Source: Gyrodactylus bullatarudis
Lineage: Eukaryota; Platyhelminthes; Monogenea; Gyrodactylidea; Gyrodactylidae
DNA: 25,253 bases
Direction: 5' to 3'
Assembly (NCBI GenBank): GCA_012064415.1
Contig: SSNU01000334.1
Location: 1 to 25,253 of the forward strand
The position numbers and the translations under genes were made by a program. The notes under the pieces were generated by a model. The model worked only from the letters and a program-made list of their open reading frames with translations. It was not told where the DNA came from and ran no database searches. Below are positions 10,232 to 22,600 of the stretch, one piece after another (positions within the stretch are counted from its first letter, which is position 1; each line of letters begins with the position of its first letter).

Positions 10232-10739
10232 GATTACTTTTTCCTGTGTCAAAATTTAATAATTGCAGTCACGGTTAGTCCTCCCTATACTGAATGATAT
10301 TTATTTTGCAATTATGGTTACAATCTTGTAAAATCTTTCTTAGGTGGCTGTTCAAGTTGATTCATATGTTTTTTATTCAGGGCTATTTCTAAGTACTGAT
10401 TTATGTTTACTCGAATTTAAATTAAGTTAATTTTCCAAATCAATTTAAAATCATGAATTATTAAAGAAGAATCCTCATCTACTTAAAAGTAGTGGGCTTA
10501 GTTTTTGATGTACAAAGGCAAAAATGTTTAACTTAATTGAATCGACTTCACCTAATTCGACGTATTACAAATCAGTACTTAGGAATAGCCCTGAATAAAA
10601 ACACATATGAATAAACTTAAACAGGCATCAAAGAAAGATTTTACAAGATTGTAACCATAATTGCAAAATAAATATCATTCAGTATAGGGAGGACTAACCA
10701 TGACTGCAATTATTAAATTTTAACACAGGAAAAAGTAAC
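10232..10739. mobile_element. 508-bp inverted-repeat element
   Basis: Arms at 10232-10402 and 10566-10739 are inverted copies at roughly 90 percent by eye, starting GATTACTTTTTCCTGTGT and sharing GTCCTCCCTATACTGAATG and GGGCTATT.CTAAGTACTGAT. The central 160 bp has no ORF. This is a non-autonomous foldback or MITE, more diverged than the one at 8438. Confidence 0.75.
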
Positions 10740-11079
10740 CATAAAAAAGTTACACAGTTATTAAAGAGGGAGTACTGTACATGATTTCATCATTCTTCAT
10801 CAAAAGGTAGTTTAACCAGTACTAAGTTGTGCGAACCATAATGCCTGGCTCATGGGTAACAGTATAAAAAAACAGATCAATAATACAAATCATAGGGTTT
10901 TCTTACAAGATATATTCCAACATCACAACAGAGGCTTTAGAAATAAGTGTACTAAAAAGAACTATCAATGGCAAATAGGTTGGTTGCAATTTGGTTGAAT
11001 TGAAGCGAGTATTTCTTGACAAGAAATAAGCCATTTGGAGATAAAAATTTCTCAAAATTCTTAATTAGTCTTAATTTAA

Positions 11080-11200
11080 TGGGTCAATTCCAAAAATCAC
11101 CCCAAAAAGAGTTGACATTTTCATTGGGGTGATTTTTGGAAATTTTTCGGATGATTATTGGAAAAAAATTTTCTTTAGGATGATTTTGTGAATTGACCCT
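11080..11200. repeat. 121-bp mini inverted-repeat element
   Basis: The ends are GGGTCAATTC and its complement GAATTGACCC. Just inside the left end, CCAAAAATCACCCCA faces TGGGGTGATTTTTGG, so most of the unit folds on itself. A related half (TCGGATGATTATTGG, AGGATGATTTTGTG) follows. It is probably a very small MITE. Confidence 0.6.
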
Positions 11201-11328
11201 AAATTTATTCTATATATTTAGTTTTATGTATTTCCAAACTCAGTATGATTACTAAAAAAATGCTTATTTCAACTAACGAAATGCTATTTTCTGTATACTT
11301 ATATGCCTGATAAACCAACTAAAATTAA

Positions 11329-11560
11329 AATATTTTCATGTGGAAGAGTGTAGCTGAAGCTATCAGAGTTCATGCCTAAGCATGAAAATCATATTCAGTC
11401 CCTCCGCGTGGGTGCCCAGGTAAACATCAGTTATTGATGTTGGAATCTACCAATAGAGTGGGCGTTCCTCCGCTGAGGGTAGGCACAGAGGAATTGGTAG
11501 ATCTGGTATCGGAACAAAACCTCAACTAAAAGAGGGCTCTGAGGCCGAAATATTTTATTA
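11329..11560. ncRNA. GC-richer hairpin island, candidate structured RNA
   Basis: In AT-rich surroundings, this 230-bp stretch packs several exact short stems: TAGC-TGAA-GCTA; TTCATGC-CTAA-GCATGAA; AACATCA-GTTA-TTGATGTT; ATCTACCAAT pairing with ATTGGTAGAT across 40 bases; GTGCC with GGCAC; CCTC with GAGG; and a closing stem TCAGAG with CTCTGA. A TATA-like string lies near 11297 and a TTTT run near 11558, which would fit a pol III gene on the + strand. It has no long reading frame. I could not match it to U snRNA, SRP, RNase P, MRP or tRNA cores. A transposon end is the main alternative. Confidence 0.35.
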
Positions 11561-13032
11561 TTTCTGACAACAAAGCAGTTACTTTTACTTCAACTTTTGC
11601 TAGTGTCGAGCCTGCTTCAAATATAAGAGACTGGTGCTCAAGAAAAATTTTCCTACCAATTGCCTAGTTTTAATATACTTCTTGTTACCCTCAAGTGCCC
11701 ATTGGAAGTGTATATGTCCATTAAAAACATCTATAGATGAAGGAGTTGAAAAAAAACTCTCCTTTTAAGTTTAACTAATAAAATTATTCTGAGAAAGTAA
11801 AAAGAATTAGAGTTCTATCTTCATTGGTTTTCTAACGACATCATTGATTAATTCAGTACTGCTAATGAAATTTATAGCTTTGAATTACCGTTTGTGATAA
11901 TGAAAATTTACATCAAGCCCCTTTTCTCATTCTAAATATCATCAAATATGCTTTAGCAGTGAATTTTTTACTTTGACAAAAAGTTACTAAAGCAATAATC
12001 ACGAGAATTCACTTTACAAGGAAATCAATAAATAATCCAGAAGAGAATCTCAGTTGGCTTCATCTCTTTAAATTTCTCTGAGTTTAGATGCTGGTAAACG
12101 ACTTTTATTGAAATTCAACCCATGTTGTTGCATGAAACAATATGTAGCCCTGAGATTAAGAAAACAATCAGGTCTCATCTAACTATTACCCTTTGAATGA
12201 ATCTATTCTATACACTCTTACTTATAACAAAGATAATTAACTTTAAAAATCTTCAAAGAAAAAAATAACAAACATTTTAACGTGGTCTAGAACAAAGGGA
12301 CTCAGATTCAGATAAAAAGAATTACAAGATTTTTCATTGAACCCTTGTAAAAATATACTATTAAATTTCAAAAGTAATATGCCTATTTGGTACAAAGAAA
12401 ATGTAGTTCGCGGTTAAATCTTGAGAACATTAATTCTCACAGATAAGGATCAGTGGATAAAATTGTTGCCATAAAATCAATTTTTAAAAGAGATTAAAAT
12501 TCTTATTGTTAAATGAAAACTTAAGAAAGAGGTTAATTCATGATTCTCTTGAAATTGGCTATAATGATACTTTTAATGAGAAATTTGGTAAAGTGGTCAT
12601 TGAGCAGTATTAGATTCAGCCTTTTCTTGGCAAAAGAAGTTAATAAAATCTGATGAGAAACTAGGTCTATTCTTCTGATTGCACGACGTATCACTTTTGA
12701 TCCTGTGATACAAAAATATTTTTCGTTGATTGAGAGAAAACCGGTCACTCAGAAAAATTACTGCAAAACAAGAGGGCGCAAATGTTCTAGAGATTAGTCA
12801 GAAAACCTGTTATATTTCATTATAAAGATGAATATTTTACTTTAATAATTATCTCAAGAAACTACTATCAGGGAAAATAAGTTTGTTCTTTCAAATATTC
12901 AGAATTAAGATTTTTTTCAAGCAGAAATAGATAGATAACTAGGGTTATACCGGAACAAAGTCCAATGACGATGAAGATATTCTTCTTGACAAAATGCTAA
13001 TTTCAAAGTCTCCTCTTAATGTTTGGTTTTAG
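11561..13032. other. Intergenic, nothing recognised
   Basis: AT-rich sequence. The minus frame 12533-12748 has no family similarity. A plus frame near 12946-13030 (acidic, DDEDILLDKM) is open but lacks convincing splice sites. I see no gene or repeat with confidence. Upstream plakin exons, if any, would be expected here or to the left but were not found. Confidence 0.4.
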
Positions 13033-13166
13033 CTAGTCAACTCAGTCTATCCTCTGATGTCCAATGGAAATCTTATTCGAGTGAACTCTTTCGTATTCCT
13101 ATTCTTGCATTCAAAAAAGATAAAAGTTTGCATACACAATTCAATATCAGAGCCTATATGAGAAAA
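13033..13166 (+). CDS. Possible upstream plakin exon
   Basis: An open stretch preceded by TTTGGTTTTAG and followed by a GTATCC donor. It reads SQLSLSSDVQWKSYS... and ends FNIRAYMRK, in phase 0, which matches the phase of the exon at 13679. Joined, RAYMRK-NQKFIDQ resembles the helix preceding that exon in spectraplakins. The stretch is short and a second frame is partly open, so it may be chance. Confidence 0.35.
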
Positions 13167-13678
13167 GTATCCAAGCAGACTATATAGAACAGAGTTGAGA
13201 TGAGTTACAAGCGTACAAGTTGGAATGCACCCCAACAACCATCAAAAACTATCTCTTCTCTCACCATGTACGCTTGTAATGAGTATTGTTTGCGATCACC
13301 TGCTCAATTTGTAGTTATGATAGATTAAAAGAAAATTGTCAATTTATTTCTCAAATAGCATTCCAAGGATTCTTCTTGCTCAGAGACGAAAAATTATTTA
13401 GATTTCGATTTCAAATCACCGGATTTATTATAATAAATATTCATTGTAAAAATACAATACAAGCAAAGAACCCAGTTAATTTTAGGGAAAAAAAGGAAAA
13501 ATGCGCCCAGATGAGATGGGGTCCCTTGAGGGAATGAGTGATTGTCATTTCGGCTCGACAAATATTTCCCTCATAAGAGAGTATAACCTTCAAGAGAAAA
13601 AACATATCGATCTGGCTGAAATGAGGTTGAACAACATTGTAGGTTTTTCATAGTCTTTGTCTAATGTTTGGATATTAG

Positions 13679-16600
13679 AATCAAAAATTTATTGATCAAA
13701 TTGATCAGACAGAAACAACCCTTGAGAATAATCGGAGGACTCTCGAATACCTCATGAAGATTACAAAGGCAGAAGAATATTTTGAAGTACGTTCAGCCTT
13801 GTATTTTATCATGAATTTTTCCGGTAGAGAGCCACATCCGATGTTATCCAACAGGCTGTGGACTTGGCCAGCTTCGATAACAACTACCTAATAGAATGTT
13901 GTCCAGTGAGTGTAAAATTTGAGCTAATAGAAATGATTAGGGCTTCAGTCCGAATGTTGAGGCCTGTTGGAAAACTGTCCAAGATTTCGACATTCTTAGT
14001 CAAATACACACGAAAAATGCAGCTTGTTATCACAAATTTAATTACGACATTAGCCTGATAAAACGCAAAATGAACGATTTAAAGGCGGACCTTTTATCCA
14101 AATCCCACTTGGATGAGGGAAAATGGACATTTAAGAACATTGAAGAATACTATCACTATCTAACAGTATGACCAATTTGCATTTTATCGATTTTTTAGGA
14201 TGTTATCTTCAAAATTACCGATATGAAAGGAGCCCTATGCGATTTGGAAGTGGAAAGTGGCAATGTTGTGCCAATAAACAAGAGGATAGATCCCATTGTT
14301 GAACCGATCCGAGCCATCATGCTGTGTGACTATCAACTGACGGGTGACTTTACCCTTAAAGGTGGAGAGACGATCTACGTCATGAACAACTGCCTCTCCC
14401 CGAGTACAAGTCCAGTTGTAAGTTTTTTCTTCTATTTCATTCATGATTACTTTGCAATACGTCATTGTGAAGGTTTTTTGATGAATCGATACAAAGAGAA
14501 ATTCCATCAAAAACCAAAACGTGATGCAATTTATGTTGAAGTTTGAATTTTATAAGCTACATCACTGTGGTTGTTGATTTTCTTGTTCTTGTCATAAAAA
14601 ACGATGATTTAAGAAATGTAAAATAAATATTTCTTCAACTCAGATTACTTTTAAGCTAATCAAATAAATATTTTCTATACCTTTTACAGATGAAAATAAT
14701 TCGTTTCTTAATTCAAATCGACACCAATTTAAATTCATTATAGGAATATATAATCGTATACAAAAAGCCTAATATTGCCACTGATGATGCTTTGTGAAAT
14801 GTACATATGGCCCCAATATATATATTTTTTTCTACTTGTCCTATCCTACTTCTCAATGTGTCTTGTACGATTTGCTATTAGGTAGGTATTTGCTGCTAAA
14901 TCCAAAATTCTCATACTGAACTCAAACTTAGGGATGTCTTCCCAGTTCTTGAATATTCAAGAATTTTCGTTTGGTTCTAAACTCATAAGGAAGGTCAGAG
15001 AAGACAGACGTATATTATAGTGATAAACGTTATATTTCGCCGGGTCTCTTCAGACTCTACCCCGGTAACATTTAAATACTATTACAATACAAAATATTCT
15101 CTGGCTTCCATTGGTTCATTTCGTGATTGTATTTTTAGGCCTCCTTAGTAAAAAGGGAGGGTAGAGTCTGAAGAGACCCGGCGAAATATAACGTTTATCA
15201 CTATAATATACGTCTGTCTTCTCTGACCTTCCTTATGAGTTTAGAACCAAACGAAAATATTCTTGATGAAGTTCGGCAATATTATCGTTCAAATAAATTC
15301 AAGAATTTCTTCTTTACTCGTCACAACAATCTTTCAATGTGACCCTTGGACAACTTTTTACAATATTATCAACTTTTTCTTTGGTTTTTCATGTTATTTC
15401 TTCCCCCTCTTGAAAGATTGTTTTCTCGAATTCTGTTGACCCAAAAATGCTGTTGATTCTGACAAATTTGATAATTTGGCAAATTCAAGCCAATTGAGAT
15501 CCTCACGATAGAGCACTGGGACTCTTTTTCTAATGCATTTGTACAAAATTTGTAGTCAGGCCTTTGATCAAGGGTAAAAACCTAGGTTTTTCCATCAGGG
15601 ATCGTACATCTGGATCTCTGGCCTAGCTCTTCAGTCTGTCGAACAACGCGTCCGACTCGTCTTCATTAGGACCATGGCTAGCATATTGGCCTTCAACATT
15701 TGCCCGGGTTTCCTGGGGAGTGAAAATGTAGTCGTTAGTCATTTCACGTATTCAAATTCAAATCTTAATCAAAAAGTCTGCCACTCCCCAGGGCATAAAT
15801 AAACAAGATTCTTTATTAATAAAAATAGTTTTGTTTCATTGTTGATTGTTTGCCTCCGATTCGTTTTAGGAATTTATTATTTCTATAATCTTATGCTTCG
15901 GAGTTCCTCCGATCGCATATTTCTTATTTATCATCTTAAATCACCACACATTCATTACTCGATAAATAATGAATATGAAATCAAATAAACATTAAAAATT
16001 AATTTAACGAGTAATGATCTTACCCCTAAATTTTAGACCAATTCAAATCATTTTACATTTGACCTTAAAACTTTAACAATGTAACACTTGAAAACCACCC
16101 CCTTTGTATATGTGCCATATTGAATTTAAATTGGTGTCGATTTGAGTTATGAAAAGTATCATTTTCGTCTGTAAAAGGTATAGACCTGAAAATTAAGAAA
16201 AATTTCAATTTAAATTGAAAGAAGGTATATTAAAACCATTTCTATAGAAACATCATCAGTGGTAATTCTTCAAAAATGATACAAGTAAAGAGTTCATTCA
16301 AGATAATAATTTACAGATCATGAAAGAATTAAATGCAAGCTGAAAAAACACCAAAACTCTCCAATAAATAGCAACAATGGAGAGAAAAGTAAAAAAGCTC
16401 ACTTGGGCCAAGGTAGTTGAAGTTTATAGGAATAGGTTTTCTGAACTCATAGATTAGGTTTGTAAATTTTTCTTTAACCCATAAATCTATGCTATTGTCA
16501 CTAAGGTTTTTGTACGAAATAAGACTCTGTTTATCTCCTTAATCCTCATTCGGATAGAAAAAAAAACGTGAATGGTCAAACGAGGTCCGATGGACCCCAA

Positions 16601-19600
16601 ATGAATTTTCAATTTATTTGGCTTATATTTCACATAAAACTTTAAAAGGTTTGATACACTGAAAACATCTTGTCTTTGTTTTTCTATCCTTATTTCTTGG
16701 ACATTGAGTACATCTTGATTTTGCGGGACTTGAGAATAAATTTTTACTTGGTGGTGCATGGTCATCAATGGAAATTTCCAAAACCCTTTTTTTTACAATT
16801 GAATTTTTCTTCATCAGCTGTACTTTTAGAAACTTTCTTCGTATTTGTTTGGAGATTTTTCGAAATCTTTCCACTTCAAACGATACAGCACTAATGAATT
16901 ATATACTGCAATATCAATAAGGTTCCAAAAGAGAGTTAGACGCCAACGTAACGTCTTTCTCCTGCAAGAAAAGTTTCCAACTAGTTGGTCTAATACATCC
17001 ACTACTCCTTTAGTTGAATTGTAATAACTGATTGCCTCAGGCAGATTCGGAACGTTTTCTTTCAAATCAGGATGAAGAGTTGACAAAATAAGAACAGGCT
17101 TGTTTTTCTTTTGTCCACATCTTAGGATTGAAGTCTGTGGTTAGTAGATGATTGATTGCGAATCTTTTTGAAATTGAACCGGCAAGAGTTTTCTAGATTT
17201 TCTTATCGTTCCCACATAAGCAGTTTTTTTCATCAATAAGAAGACTGAAAAAGTCCAAATGGTCAACAGCTTTTTATGAATGTTTATTCAAGCCAGGCTT
17301 GAAACGAATGATGTTTTGGGATCGTGTCTTGAAAATTTTGGGTCTTCTATCATAAGTATACCTCCCACATTTTGAAATCAATGATTGGGAGGAATTTTGC
17401 GTTGTTTGAGAATATTCTTCTTCTTCGCTGTCTGAATTCTCATTAGGAATGATGAAATCTTCATCAGAACCATCTTCACTTGTAAAATCCTCTTCATCAG
17501 AATCCAAAATTTCTGCTGTAATCGCTTCAGATACGCAAGAAAATACGTCTTTACTTGACATGAATCAATTTTAAAATTAGAGAAATAGCTATGGCTTGAA
17601 TCTGTCGGTTTATTTCTTTATAAAAATATATCTTAGCATTAGAAAAATGGTAGGGGTCCATTGGACCCCAAAGAAACATCTAAGTTAGAAAATTTTCTTT
17701 ATTATTTTTTATTATTATTTCGAAAAAATAACAAATGTTATTGTTTATTTACTTTGTTTGACTGATAAACACCTTAAGTTAGAATAACAAAAAAATCGCT
17801 CATATTTGAAATTTTGATTGTAATCAAGATCAGAAATTGGGTTGGGGTCCATTGGACCCCAGTTTCCGGATCAGGGTTAATAAAACATTGGATAAGGCTG
17901 CCTTTAAATGCCTTTCTAATTCTCCATTTCTAAATAACCTCCATTTCATCTTTACCTTTTTTCAGGTGAAGAATTAATTATTTAATTGAATTTCTGCATT
18001 AAATTTATCAATGATATGAGCTTTTTCACCTTTTTTGGGTGTTTTTTTTCAAGCTTTCATTCCTTTCTTTCTAGGGAACTTTCTTCTTACTATTTTAATA
18101 TTTGTAATATAATTTAATTGCTGATTAAGCTTTAAGAAATGTACATTCAGAAGTAATAAACTCACTGTTTTTTTACAACTTGATAAAATTTTTTTCCCGG
18201 TTCACTAGTCACTCGTACCTGTCCAATTCAGTTACCTCTGCTCTTTGTTGTTACCATGAAATGAAAATACCAAATAGCAAATTTGATATTCAAAACTTAC
18301 AGATTGTTAAAAATGTTTGCTTATTTTTATAGATTCTGTTCCTGATAGTCTCAAACGAGAACAAATAATCGCAAAGGGAACTGTTATTCTGGGGAAATAA
18401 TGAATTAACTTGATTACTATAGATAGAAATTTGAATAAAATCATGATTAAACTTTGATCTCTATTCAACAAGAGAATTATTGATTTTTAAAGTTACAAGA
18501 AAACCTTTTCAATTAAAATTATAATCAAAGATGAAATCAATATTGGGTTTAATTCCACTAAATTAAAGACATCTGAGTTTATCAAACTGAATGAAACATT
18601 AAAAGTATAAAGAAAGAAACTCACAAAGCATTTAGAAATAATCTAAGTAAACATATATGGTAGAGATATACGCGCGTTTGTCCTCTTTTGGTTGGGATGT
18701 TGGACGAGTGGATTACAATGCCAGAGGTCCTAGGTTGTGGCAAACTGACGAGTCGCGCGTACATGTCCTCCATACCATTACGAAATAAGACGTTCCTGTC
18801 AGATTTATTACTTAAGCACCTAGATCGTAATATTTCTAGTTAACCTTTGTAAGTACAGGTGCTGCACTATTCATTAATTAAAAGTACAGTCATTTACATT
18901 CATGATGGCTCATGAATTTGTTACACAACAAACAAAATTAGTATATATGTTACGTTCAAAGTGGAAACTCGTACAGTGTATACACTGAACGTACAGTGTG
19001 TACAGTGTACACTGTACAACTAATTGGTCACTGTGGAAACTCGGTGTACACATTGAACGGTTGATGGTGTACACTTTGAATATACTGGTTAAACGTACTG
19101 ATTAAATGTGTAAACTGTTAACTTTATGTTCGGGAAATAAGTCTCATCTATTTTAATGGTCATTAAGTCTTTTAATTTAAGAAAAGTTCGAATATAATAT
19201 TCATTTATTTGTTATTCCATCAAAAACTTTTATAGGACCTAGAATTGCAAAAAACTTTATTTCTTCTGCATTTCCCCCTATTTGACAGGCATTCAGAGGC
19301 AAAATCATACCTCAACATTCTTTGGCCCCATGAAAATGAGGCTTCCTTTGTGGGAGTTTGGATAGAATCTCTATGAGAAATCCTTCAGGGACTTCTTTGC
19401 GATTTTCAAGAGGTTCTCATCTTCATTTAATAGCATTTTGGATGCCCTGACTTTAGTGATAAGATTGTACACACTGTACGTTCAGTGTATACACTTTGAA
19501 CGTAACATATATACCCCTTCAGTCTCATCTCCAGCTGACCAATATAGTATTCAAGATTAGTATCAACCAATGAAATTTGAGGATCCCTTTCCCTTCATAA

Positions 19601-22600
19601 TTCTAAGCTCCCGATAAACTTTCATGAACAAAGTTCCTTAGAGAATTTCTTAACTGATGAATTGGAGAGTTTTTTTCTTTATTATATTTTTGGCTATACT
19701 TTTTCTCATATTTACATTTTTGACAAAAATTTGAAAAAATATTTTACTTTTGACTACACTTTCTTCCATATTTTACACATTGGACTATTCCAATTAGAAT
19801 ATTGAGAAATTTTCCAGATTTATTTTGACTTTAGTCAATTTAGATTTTACACATTTGACTACACTTCAGTTTTACGTTTCTGACTATATAATTTCTAGAA
19901 TCTACGTTTTAACTAATGCAATAAATTGGAATTTGATAATAGTCGAATGTGTGAAATATGGAAGAAAGTGTAAAAAGTGAAGTCAAAAGAGTAATTAACT
20001 CTAAATTGGATTTCATGATTCTCAGTTCAAGGGTTAACTTTAACATGTTTTAAAAAATAATAATTTTAAGGAATCCAAAAAATGAATCAACCAGTTAATA
20101 TGAGGATGAGATTTTATGATTTTTAAACAAATCTCAAGAAATCGAATATGATCAAGAGTTTTCCGATATCCAGATCTACGAGGAAAATGAATAATTTTTG
20201 GAAAACAATTATCACTCAAATATACCCTTGTTTTTATCTAAACCTTCCGAATGAGTTTAGAACCTTTATCTTTCAAATTTAATTTTTCTGTTGGCGTTCG
20301 AGTATACAAGGAAACTGGTTGTTAACTTTTTATAGGTGTAGTTTTTCAACAATTTTTTTCTCATGTTGCACCCAATCAATCTAACAAGTTCAAAATTGAA
20401 AAAGATTTGACTAAAAATTTCAGAGAATGACAAATATTTAATGCGCTTCTAAAAATACAGATGCAGCAGAAATCGGAGAGAAAATCCTCACTGCTCTGGA
20501 GGATATCATCGATAGATGGCAAGGTTAATGCAGATGTTCCTGCTATATGCGTTTGGATACCGCCGATTGGTGGCGAGGAGTCTTCCCGAATTGAAGAGTA
20601 AGTTGCTCATTTGATCTAAACATGTATTTAGGACTCCTTTATGATCGTATCCCTAAAAACTCTTAGACTTTTCGAAATAGAATAAAATGAAAAAGAAAAT
20701 TAATTCAAAAAAAGAACTTTTTGTCATCAGAATCTCTATTTAGTTTATTAACGATATTTCATACAGAATTCCCATACTAAAACAAATAAACATTCCTTTT
20801 TTAACATACGATGGTTAACAGACATTGATGATTCAGCTCTTTTTAAAATCACCAGAAATCTCATCAAGATTCCGGTCTTGGTATTCATTCTCATCACAGA
20901 ATGCAACTATTACATGTATTAAATTTATGAATTATACCCCTATGCAAACCTGATAAAGATCAAATTTTTAATAGGCTCTTTAATAGGCCAAAAGCTGATC
21001 TAAACATTCTGAAACTTTTACAGGGTAAAGATATGAGATATTTGTCGGCCAATTAGAATCGAGTAACATTCCTCTTACAAATTTCCTACGACTCCAAAAA
21101 TATTTTGTAACCAGAATCTCAAATTTTTCAACAGTCTGATGAAATTTTAATATTTTGTTCTGATTAATTTCCACTTTGAATTTTCACTCGGTCATATCAG
21201 GAAGAGACTGCAGCAAAAATAGCTAAAGTACCACTATATTCAACATGAAATTTCGAGTCAACATAGGAATTCAAAAAATTATGGCTACAATTCGATTTTG
21301 AAATTAGTTTCCGATTTCGGATGATTTTAGATGAATAATCAAAAAAGTCATTTTTCGTTTTCCCAATCCCAAATGAATATTTACTAAATCTCGTCGAAAG
21401 CATTATTTATCTTCCAAACACATAAAAGACATAAAAGAGATTGAGGAGCTCACCCCGATTTACTTGAGAGTTCCCTTCAAAGGGGATGCAGCTCACCAAA
21501 TATTGAACAACAAGCTCTTTGAAATAAATAAGAGAGCATTCCCAGGCCACAAACTACAGGTGTACTGCCAAGAACAACTAAACTTATACCTGATCTCAAC
21601 AAGGATCCTGTCCCATGGCTTGAGAAGAAAGGCGTTATATATTTGTTCAAGTGCAAATGTGGATCGACGTATGTGGGCCAAACAGTGAGACCAGTAAAGG
21701 CAAGAATCAAAGAACACTTGAGCCCAGGTAACAAAGGTTCTGCTGTCCAAGAACACCTCCGTGATACAAATCACATGGCTGATGTGACCAACTTCAGCAT
21801 CCTGTTTCAAGCAAACCCTAGTGACCCGCGCAAGATGAAAGTAGATTCCTTGGACAAAGCTGAGGCCCACTTCATTAAGAAATTGAATTCAGTCTTATGT
21901 AAACAGAAGATTCTTGCAACAAAGCTAGGACTAACAGGTAAAAGTCGATTTACAAACAAAAGTAAGCTTGAAAGAGCGGAAAAGCTACTTAAAGATTTTC
22001 ATATTGCTAGTTCAACTCAGAAACAAAATGGAAATGAAGTCGGAGTAATAATTGAGCCCAAAGAGCAAGTAGTTGAAACTACGTCTCATTATGATCAACT
22101 CCAATCTTCTGCCCCAACAACAATTATGATTGAGAATGAAAGTGCAAATACAGAAAAGTCAACGGTCGTTGATAATTATCGAATTAGCTCTCAACCTATA
22201 ATTAGCAGTATCGGAAATGTGAAAAAGGCTGCACCCGCAAATGGTAAAAGAGGTAGAAAACGTAAAAGTCTCAGTGGGCAACCAACATTGGACAGATACG
22301 TAAAGAGAAAGCAATGATCATGGATACAGACCATCTACTCTGGCCCCCCTTTCCTTCAATACTCTAAATTAAAAGAACCAATCAGAGGATTTCGATTTTT
22401 CAAACATTTTGCTATATATATCTAGCCGGTGTAATAGTCTGATGAGAACCGGTGAAATATAAGCTTTATAACTAAATATTCACTCGTCTTCTAAATCCTC
22501 TAAAAAACATAATAGTTCATTAGAATCAGAGAACATAAAAGACAGATTTCAACCAATTATGAGTAGACCTTATTTTCTTCAATTTACCTTTATTTTTGCG

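Larger units (their letters stand above)
14963..15259. repeat. Palindrome of two inverted ribozyme-bearing arms
   Basis: Arms 14963-15062 and 15159-15259 are almost perfect inverted copies (TTTTCGTTTGGTTCTAAACT outward). Each carries a hammerhead-like motif, pointing outward from the 96-bp spacer, which has ATTGG (CCAAT) and a T-rich run. In Penelope-like elements, terminal repeats (pLTRs) are known to carry hammerhead ribozymes and can occur inverted, so a pair of inverted pLTRs is the likeliest reading. Confidence 0.6.
14675..16183. mobile_element. Composite element with 67-bp outer inverted repeats
   Basis: 14675-14742 (CTATACCTTTTACAGATGAA...) is repeated in inverted orientation at 16117-16183, with GACACCAATTTAAATTCA as a shared block. 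Inside are the hammerhead-bearing palindrome and a minus-strand broken ORF. It could be one PLE-type unit with inverted terminal repeats, or an older DNA element that received a later insertion. The age difference cannot be judged by eye. Confidence 0.5.
14418..20460 (+). other. 6-kb plakin intron splitting the SH3 domain
   Basis: The donor is GTAAGT at 14418 and the acceptor ATACAG ends at 20460. Almost every recognisable feature in it is mobile DNA, entered separately. Stretches 17890-18650 and 20000-20450 hold nothing I recognise, apart from a short decayed PLE-tail-like string near 18010-18055 (GAGCTTTTTCACC...GGGTGTTTTTTTTC). Confidence 0.7.

Noticed and set aside
11329..11560. RNase P or MRP RNA identity for the hairpin island
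   Set aside because: GAAGCTATCAG and CTCTGAGG recall the human RNase P P2 stem, but the CR-I and other core motifs are missing.
13286..13537. 83-codon plus ORF before the first plakin exon
   Set aside because: No usable donor and no helical repeat pattern; phenylalanine-rich, as expected from T-rich DNA.
14235..14510. 91-codon minus ORF
   Set aside because: Antisense shadow of the SH3-encoding exon 14199-14417.
18690..18750. True tRNA-Leu gene
   Set aside because: Only an A-box-like half is present; no B box, acceptor or anticodon stems can be paired.
18941..19085. CRISPR-like or satellite array
   Set aside because: The repeats are short palindromic transposon-end motifs of unequal spacing, not regular repeat-spacer units.
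21493..21870. 125-codon minus ORF opposite the GIY-YIG gene
   Set aside because: Antisense shadow; no similarity, whereas the plus strand gives a clear domain.
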